Shown one piece after another: positions 58,800 to 64,000 of a DNA stretch of 64,000 bases (position 1 is the stretch's first letter; each line of letters begins with the position of its first letter). Source of the stretch: Elizabethkingia sp. YR214 (GTDB lineage Bacteria; Bacteroidota; Bacteroidia; Flavobacteriales; Weeksellaceae); assembly GCF_003058195.1 (NCBI RefSeq), contig NZ_QBUH01000002.1, positions 124,001-188,000 of the forward strand. Direction: 5' to 3'. The notes below the pieces were generated by a model that saw only the letters and a list, made by a program, of their open reading frames with translations, was not told the origin of the DNA and did no database searches. The position numbers were made by a program, and so were the translations under genes.

Positions 58800-59606
58800 T
58801 TATGGCTTCATGATGTTCAGAAAATTGGTGGCGAGCTTTTGAGTTTTATCTGCATATTGTTTGGGAGTTATCCCGGTATGCTTTTTAAATTCTCGAATCA
58901 AATGCGATTGATCGGAATAATGAGCACTATAACCTAATGAAGTCAGAGATGAAGAAGCGTCGGGATGGCTTAGGAGTTTCAGAAAGCGGTGTAATCGTAT
59001 AATATTAGAAAAAGCTTTGGGAGATATACCTATATACTCTTTGAATATTCTTTCAATATGCCGTTCCGAATAACCGGAGCGTTTTACAAGATTACTAATC
59101 GTTCCAGAACCTTTTTCTTTATACAGAATATCCATAAGACTTATGGGTATACTAATATCCTTTGTTATGCCGGTTGTATAAGTTTTCAGGAAAAATAAAT
59201 TCAGAAGTTGTATTTGTTTTTCATGACTTTTACATTCGGATAGTGTTTCTGTAAGAAAGTCTATGTCTGGAAAAATATGACTTGCATCTGTAATTTGGTT
59301 TTTCATTTCATACGCCGGAATACCTGTAAGCTGTTTCATGCCTAAAGGACTAAATACAACAATAATAAAAGAAAATCCGGAGTTGGTATACAAATCCCGG
59401 AAGTCACTAATCTGACCGTATAAAAAAGAAGATGGAAGCTGAGATTTACTATTGAGATCAGTAGCTAAACTTCCCTGAAGTGAAAATACAATTCCTGTAC
59501 TGCCGTCGGTAAACAAACGCAGTATTCCTGTTAATTGTTCTTTACTCTCCAGAAAGAGATAGTGTCGGATAAAAGGTCGTAGATATTGATCCGGAAGGAA
59601 TTGCAT
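58800..59606 (-). CDS. AraC family transcriptional regulator
   Basis: Regulator of 268 aa. The N-terminal region (about 1-150; DQYLRPFIRHYLFLESKE, GQISDFRDLYTNSGFSFIIVVFSPLGMKQLTGIPAYEM) is of the DUF6597 type found in many Bacteroidota AraC proteins. The C-terminal AraC domain contains ISNLVKRSGYSERHIERIFKEYIGISPKAFSNIIRLHRFL and LTSLGYSAHYSDQSHLIREFKKHTGITPKQYA. It lies directly upstream of the nitrilase gene on the same strand. TAAATTTG then CATT then ATG predicts a leaderless message. Confidence 0.93.
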   Translation of the reverse strand: MQFLPDQYLRPFIRHYLFLESKEQLTGILRLFTDGSTGIVFSLQGSLATDLNSKSQLPSSFLYGQISDFRDLYTNSGFSFIIVVFSPLGMKQLTGIPAYEMKNQITDASHIFPDIDFLTETLSECKSHEKQIQLLNLFFLKTYTTGITKDISIPISLMDILYKEKGSGTISNLVKRSGYSERHIERIFKEYIGISPKAFSNIIRLHRFLKLLSHPDASSSLTSLGYSAHYSDQSHLIREFKKHTGITPKQYADKTQKLATNFLNIMKP

Positions 59607-59610
59607 AATG

Positions 59611-59618
59611 CAAATTTA
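59611..59618 (-). promoter_or_regulatory. -7 box of the AraC gene, leaderless type
   Basis: Minus-strand TAAATTTG followed by four bases and the ATG at 59606. Confidence 0.5.
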
Positions 59619-59665
59619 AAAAAGGAAACTTTTAATTAGAGAAATATTGATAGAGCTATAATTAT

Positions 59666-59702
59666 AAAAAAACATCATAGACTTCAGAAACCTATGATGT
59701 TT
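59666..59702 (-). terminator. Terminator of the GH125 gene
   Basis: AAACATCATAG and CTATGATGTTT form an 11-bp stem with an 11-base loop, and on the minus strand it runs into a row of T. It is 28 bases after the GH125 stop. Confidence 0.82.
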
Positions 59703-59730
59703 GTATATTGAATAGTTTATAGAGATACAA

Positions 59731-61152
59731 TTAACCTAATAAATGAGGCTTTTCATTATAGGTTTTCCAGATGAATTCGCCAAACAATGTATTTGCCCAG
59801 GCAAACCATTTACGGGTGAAGTTTGTCGGATCATCTTTATGGAAAGATTCATGCATAAATCCTGTTCCGCCATGCGTTTTTACAAGCATCTGAACACATT
59901 CTCTGATCTCTGCATCATTATTGGAAGTCAATCCTCTCATTGTAATAGCAATTGGCCATATATAATCACGTCCAATGTGTGGTCCGCCAATGCCTTCTCC
60001 GGCTTTACCTTTAAAGAAGAATGGGTTGTCAGCGGAAAGAATATACTTTCTGGTTCTTTGGTAGACTTCATCGTTTACATCTACAGCTTCAAGATATGGA
60101 AGAGCCAGTAAACTTGGTACATTGGCATCATCCATCATCAAATAACTTCCGAAGCCATCTACTTCATAAGCGTAGACTTTGCCGAATTTAGGGTGACTTA
60201 CGATTCCGTGCTCTTTAACAGCCTGTTCCACTTCATCCGCTAAAGCTAAAAATTTCTGAGCCAGATCATTCTCTTTCTTTACTTCTCTCAGAATTTCAGC
60301 AGAATGTCTAAGACTTACTACAGCAAAAAGGTTTGCAGGAATAAGGAATGAGAAAATCGTAGAGTCATCAGACGGACGGAAGCTGGAGCAGATAAGTCCT
60401 ACCGGCTTTACAGGATATCCATAGCCGTCAACCTGCAAAGTATCGGATCCTCTTGGTGTAGTTCTCATGAATTTATATGGACCAAGATCGTTTTTACGTT
60501 GTTGCTCTGTAAATGTTTTATAAATATTTTTTTGTGCCTGTACCCATTCATCATTAAATGGAGTAGTATCGCCGGATATTTTCCAGTAATGGTAAGATAG
60601 CCTTATCGGATAACAAAGAGAATCTATTTCCCACTTACGCTCGTGGATACCGGGCTTCATATCGGTATGATCGCTAAACCATTCTCCTTTTTTAGTTGGA
60701 TCATTATAAAAGGCATTAGCATATGGATCTATATTAATGCACTTACTTTGTTTACGGATAAGTCCCTGTATAAGTTCCTGAAGTTTTTTATCACCTTTCA
60801 TCAGCTTCAGATATGGCCATACCTGCGCACTGCTATCACGAAGCCACATTGCATCGATATCTCCGGTAATAACGTAAGTAAGGTTTTGTCCGTTTTCCTG
60901 ATAAGGGAATACTGTTGTATCTAATGTATTAGGGAAACAATTGTTGAACATCCATGCGAGCTCTTTATTTTTCACCTTTTTACCAAAAGTATCAATAGCT
61001 TTTTCTATTGTAGGGCTTGTAAACTTTCTGCTAGCTTGTGGAGTTCTCACTACAGGAAAATCATAAAAAAAGTCAGCTGCAAGCACTGTTCTAGGTGTTA
61101 ATAAACCGATACCAGCCAATGATGCATTTTTAATAAAATCTCTTCTATCCAT
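59731..61152 (-). CDS. GH125 family exo-alpha-1,6-mannosidase
   Basis: Metal-independent inverting alpha-mannosidase of 473 aa. The N-terminus MDRRDFIKNASLAGIGLL is a Tat-type or related signal ending about residue 25 (TVLA). Family blocks: LTYVITGDIDAMWLRDSSAQVWPYLKL with the catalytic Asp region (about 90-115), INIDPYANAFYNDPTKKGEW, HERKWEIDSLCYPIRLSYHYWK, TTPRGSDTLQVDGYG, FRPSDDSTIFSFLIPANLFAVV and GGTGFMHESFHKDDPTNFTRKWFAWANTLFGEFIW. It trims alpha-1,6-mannose, complementing the GH92 enzyme upstream. Confidence 0.94.
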   Translation of the reverse strand: MDRRDFIKNASLAGIGLLTPRTVLAADFFYDFPVVRTPQASRKFTSPTIEKAIDTFGKKVKNKELAWMFNNCFPNTLDTTVFPYQENGQNLTYVITGDIDAMWLRDSSAQVWPYLKLMKGDKKLQELIQGLIRKQSKCINIDPYANAFYNDPTKKGEWFSDHTDMKPGIHERKWEIDSLCYPIRLSYHYWKISGDTTPFNDEWVQAQKNIYKTFTEQQRKNDLGPYKFMRTTPRGSDTLQVDGYGYPVKPVGLICSSFRPSDDSTIFSFLIPANLFAVVSLRHSAEILREVKKENDLAQKFLALADEVEQAVKEHGIVSHPKFGKVYAYEVDGFGSYLMMDDANVPSLLALPYLEAVDVNDEVYQRTRKYILSADNPFFFKGKAGEGIGGPHIGRDYIWPIAITMRGLTSNNDAEIRECVQMLVKTHGGTGFMHESFHKDDPTNFTRKWFAWANTLFGEFIWKTYNEKPHLLG

Positions 61153-61187
61153 TTAGTATTTAGTTTTTTTTATTCTGAATAACTCCA

Positions 61188-61195
61188 AATATACT
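61188..61195 (-). promoter_or_regulatory. -7 box of the GH125 gene
   Basis: Minus-strand TATATTTG matches TAnnTTTG, 35 bases before the ATG at 61152. Confidence 0.45.
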
Positions 61196-61412
61196 GATTT
61201 TATTAAGAATAATTCTCTTTTAATATAATGCAGTTGTACTAATAGTGGGACAAAAGGAAAACTCCCTTAAAAAAGGTGGTGTATAAAGATTATAGATTTA
61301 TTAGGTCTACATTTTGTTGACTATGTTAAGTAAAGAAAATCCTTCGTTATTATTTATTAAAATTGTACTTCATATCAAAGAAAGATTGTAAATTGGAAGG
61401 ATAATACACCGT

Positions 61413-63323
61413 ATGATGTCTACTCCGCCTACATTGTCGTTTTCTTTATTTACAGATTATGATATTGATCTGTTTAGAAAAGGGAAACACTACCGTCTTT
61501 ACGAAAAGATGGGGGCACATTTGGTGGAAACTAATGGTTATAAAGGTGTTTATTTTGCTGTATGGGCGCCAAATGCAAAAAAGGTTTCGGTTGTTGGTGA
61601 TTTCAATAGCTGGAAGGGAGTAATTCATGAACTGAAATACAGATGGGATAATTCCGGAATATGGGAAGGTTTCATTCCTAATGTAGGCTTAGGCAATATT
61701 TATAAATATGAAATAGAAACCCATAATGGCGATGTTTTTCTGAAAGCAGACCCATTTGGCAATATTGCCGAAATACCACCACAAACAGCTTCTGTAATTG
61801 CTACAACCTGGTACGAATGGAAAGATAAAATTTGGATGGGTGAACAGCATCACAAAAACTCCTTTCAGGCTCCAATGTCAATTTATGAAGTGCATCTTCC
61901 TTCCTGGAGAAAAGACCGGAACGGAAACGTAAATTTCAGAAGCATAGCACTAGACTTGGTAGCGTATATAAAAGAAACAGGTTTTACCCATGTAGAGTTT
62001 ATGCCGGTTACATCATATCCTTATGAACCATCATGGGGATACCAGGTTACCGGATACTATGCTGTAGATAGTCGGTTAGGAAGCCCACAGGATCTAATGT
62101 TCCTTATTGAGGAGCTTCATAGCAATAATATAGGTGTTATTATGGATTGGGTTCCGGCTCATTTCCCTTCAGATGCACATGGCTTATACCGCTTTGATGG
62201 TAGCTTTTTATATGAACATGAAGATGAAAGACAAGGATACCATCCGGAATGGAACACCCGAATTTTTAATTACGGCAGAAACGAAGTAAAATCCTTCCTG
62301 ATAAGTAACGCATTTTTCTGGCTGGAACGGTTCCATATTGATGCTTTGCGTGTAGATGCAGTAACATCCATGCTGTATCTGGACTATGCCAGAAAAGATG
62401 GTGAATGGGTAGCCAATAAAGATGGAGGCAATATCAATCTGGAAGCTTTGGAGTTTCTTAGAGAATTTAATACCGCTGTAAATAAGCATTATCCAAATAC
62501 TAAAACCATTGCGGAGGAATCTACTTCTTTTCCAAAGCTCACACATGCTGTAAAAGATGGTGGAGTAGGTTTTGGAATGAAATGGATGATGGGATGGATG
62601 CACGATACCTTAAGGTACTTTAAACAGGATTTTCTGGTAAGGCATAAATCACATCATGATATAACCTTTAGTATATCTTATGCATTCGACGAAAAATATG
62701 TACTTCCGCTTTCACATGATGAAGTTGTACATGGTAAATCTCCGATGCTGTATAAGATGTTTGGTGATGAATGGCAGAAGTATGCCAATCTGAGAGCTTT
62801 ATATCTATGGATGTATACCCATCCCGGAGCAAAATTACTTTTTATGGGTGATGAATTTGCTCAGACCTCAGAATGGGATTTCAATGCATCTCTGGACTGG
62901 CATCTGCTGGAGTACGAAGCTCACCGCAAGATGAAAGATTTTGTGACCAAGCTCAATAAAGTATACAGAGAAGAAAAAGCGTTATACGAACAGAGTTATG
63001 AAAGCGCAGGCATGGAGTGGCTGCATGCAGATGATAGTAAAAACTCCGTATATGTATATCTTAGAAAAGGCAAAAGCAAAGAAAATCAGATATTGGTTAT
63101 TCTAAATCTGTCCTCAGTTCCTTATAAAAATTTCAGGATAGCTTTGCCGGAAATGTCATATTGGGAGTCTCTCGTTAATTCTGATGATAGAGAATACTGG
63201 GGTAGTGGGAATACCATAAAGAATTTTAAAACTAAAAATATACCGCATTATGGTAAAGACTATTCGGCAGATATAGATTTGCCACCATTATGCGGATTAA
63301 TATTCAGAAGAAAAATACAATAA
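61413..63323 (+). CDS. glgB: 1,4-alpha-glucan branching enzyme
   Basis: Glycogen branching enzyme of 636 aa, GH13 subfamily, which makes alpha-1,6 branches. The N-terminal CBM48 domain (about 25-125) has GVYFAVWAPNAKKVSVVGDFNSWKG. The (beta/alpha)8 domain contains MDWVPAHFP (region I), DALRVDAVTSMLYLD with nucleophile Asp (about 310-324), TIAEESTSFP with the acid/base Glu, and LPLSHDEVVHGK (region IV). The C-terminal beta-domain ends GLIFRRK. Two adjacent ATG codons could serve as start. glgA follows after 5 bases, so they form a glycogen operon. Confidence 0.97.
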   Translation: MMSTPPTLSFSLFTDYDIDLFRKGKHYRLYEKMGAHLVETNGYKGVYFAVWAPNAKKVSVVGDFNSWKGVIHELKYRWDNSGIWEGFIPNVGLGNIYKYEIETHNGDVFLKADPFGNIAEIPPQTASVIATTWYEWKDKIWMGEQHHKNSFQAPMSIYEVHLPSWRKDRNGNVNFRSIALDLVAYIKETGFTHVEFMPVTSYPYEPSWGYQVTGYYAVDSRLGSPQDLMFLIEELHSNNIGVIMDWVPAHFPSDAHGLYRFDGSFLYEHEDERQGYHPEWNTRIFNYGRNEVKSFLISNAFFWLERFHIDALRVDAVTSMLYLDYARKDGEWVANKDGGNINLEALEFLREFNTAVNKHYPNTKTIAEESTSFPKLTHAVKDGGVGFGMKWMMGWMHDTLRYFKQDFLVRHKSHHDITFSISYAFDEKYVLPLSHDEVVHGKSPMLYKMFGDEWQKYANLRALYLWMYTHPGAKLLFMGDEFAQTSEWDFNASLDWHLLEYEAHRKMKDFVTKLNKVYREEKALYEQSYESAGMEWLHADDSKNSVYVYLRKGKSKENQILVILNLSSVPYKNFRIALPEMSYWESLVNSDDREYWGSGNTIKNFKTKNIPHYGKDYSADIDLPPLCGLIFRRKIQ

Positions 63324-63328
63324 CCATT

Positions 63329-64000
63329 ATGTACGATCAGTTAGATATTTATCACATTAGTATGGAGTGTTATCCGGTAGCCAAAGTTGGTGGACTGGCA
63401 GATGTTGTCGGCGCTTTACCCAAATATCAGAATATAATGGGTGCAAAGGCTAAAGTTGTGATGCCGTGGTATAACAAACCATTTGTACACCAGAATAAAT
63501 TTGAAATTATTTTTGAAAATACAGTATATCTGGACGGACATCCTTTTTACTTTGAAATACTACAAGAAGAAAGTGATACTTTAGGATTTGAACTTTATCT
63601 GGTAAAAATACACGGGTTAACAGATCGGGATGAGGTATATGGCTACAAAGATGAAAGTATGCAGTTTATTGCTTTTCAAAGGGCTGTATTACAATGGTTA
63701 TGTTGGCAGCAACGCAGACCGGATATCTTACATTGTCATGATTACCATGCCGGGCTGATCCCATTTTTTACGGAATATTGTCACGAATATTCTTTTCTTA
63801 AAGGAGTGAAAACTATCGGTACAATACATAACGGACAATATCAGGGGCAAATGTCTTGGGAAATGGCTCGTTTCTTTCCGGAGTTTGATCAATGGAAATG
63901 GGGGCTGTTGGACTGGAATAAATGCATCAATCCCCTTGCTGTAATGATTAAAAATGCGGATGCTTTTAATGCTGTTTCCGAAGGTTATCTGGAAGAACTG
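63329..64000 (+). CDS. glgA: Glycogen synthase (3' end outside window)
   Basis: Glycosyltransferase family 5 glycogen/starch synthase, first 224 codons visible, open to the window end. It begins MYDQLDIYHISMECYPVAKVGGLADVVGALP; K-V-G-G-L-A-D-V-V is the ADP-glucose-binding motif. DILHCHDYHAGLIPFF and TIGTIHNGQYQGQM are further GT5 blocks, and ADAFNAVSEGYLEE starts the hinge region. It adds glucose from ADP-glucose to glycogen. It starts 5 bases after the glgB stop. The C-terminal GT domain is not in the window. Confidence 0.95.
   Translation, partial: MYDQLDIYHISMECYPVAKVGGLADVVGALPKYQNIMGAKAKVVMPWYNKPFVHQNKFEIIFENTVYLDGHPFYFEILQEESDTLGFELYLVKIHGLTDRDEVYGYKDESMQFIAFQRAVLQWLCWQQRRPDILHCHDYHAGLIPFFTEYCHEYSFLKGVKTIGTIHNGQYQGQMSWEMARFFPEFDQWKWGLLDWNKCINPLAVMIKNADAFNAVSEGYLEEL

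Noticed and set aside
52121-61152. Polysaccharide utilisation locus
   Set aside because: No SusC/SusD pair, sensor or sulfatase is present; only two mannosidases, with unrelated genes between them.

Overview
The window is a 64 kb piece of a low-GC chromosome from a flavobacterium in the phylum Bacteroidota. The evidence is the promoter type (recurrent TAnnTTTG -7 boxes, some with a TTG about 19-20 bp upstream), the scarcity of Shine-Dalgarno sequences, secreted proteins that begin after an ..AQ signal-peptide end, CarboxypepD_reg-TonB receptors, and families typical of the group (DUF4256, DUF6624, GH92, GH125). Gene content fits the Weeksellaceae (Elizabethkingia or Chryseobacterium type); the genus is inference from memory of protein style, not from a search. 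No rRNA, tRNA, CRISPR array or recognisable transposase was seen.

Layout. (1) 1-11255 is an iron-siderophore locus: a leftward TonB receptor plus PepSY membrane protein, two PchR-like AraC regulators facing each other, and a rightward siderophore-interacting reductase, MATE exporter, second TonB receptor and second PepSY protein. Two Fur-box-like palindromes sit just downstream of the two -7 boxes. (2) 11445-21320 holds small metabolic, acetyltransferase and regulator genes: LOG phosphoribohydrolase, GNAT plus MarR, DUF4256, YggS, an alpha/beta hydrolase, an SDR epimerase with a Crp/Fnr regulator, a bactofilin-like protein, a HAD hydrolase and a second Crp/Fnr regulator. (3) 21322-24895 contains a DUF6624 secreted protein and a visibly AT-rich, probably transferred gene for an OLD-type ATPase-TOPRIM nuclease, a candidate single-gene phage defence, followed by a 17-bp inverted repeat. 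(4) 25039-26335 is an ohrR-ohr-DUF1304 peroxide operon with a perfect operator palindrome. (5) 26567-38592 carries an NAD(P)-binding protein, bestrophin and CPA1 antiporter, a metallo-hydrolase, a Crp/AhpD-like pair, an L,D-transpeptidase lipoprotein, a clan AA/PDZ peptidase-like operon, TMEM175 and ahcY. (6) 38649-52025 is mostly core genes: Sfp-type PPTase, FUSC, HxlR plus an NAD(P)H oxidoreductase, murF, NUDIX, an OMP-lptC-anmK operon, holB, corA and a KAS III. (7) 52121-64000 is carbohydrate-oriented: GH92 and GH125 alpha-mannosidases and the start of the glgB-glgA glycogen operon, interspersed with a LysR-MFS pair, a translationally coupled pair of related membrane proteins, a nitrilase and an AraC regulator.

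How the parts work together. Region 1 is the clearest multi-gene system: outer-membrane uptake, inner-membrane PepSY proteins, a cytosolic ferric-siderophore reductase, an efflux protein of unknown cargo and two ligand-type regulators, apparently under Fur plus AraC control. There are no siderophore biosynthesis genes here, so uptake of foreign siderophores is likely. The GH92/GH125 pair would act together on alpha-mannan or high-mannose N-glycans, though no SusC/SusD pair accompanies them.

Motif patterns not explained by genes: (a) several genes have a TAnnTTTG box ending exactly four bases before the ATG, predicting leaderless mRNAs; (b) a dispersed perfect palindrome built on GCCTTG..CAAGGC occurs three times with compensatory base changes; (c) stacked, overlapping hairpins lie between ahcY and the TMEM175 gene. 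Several start codons have been moved from the longest open frame to an internal ATG (one to an internal TTG), in several cases because the longer version would begin inside a promoter or a hairpin.
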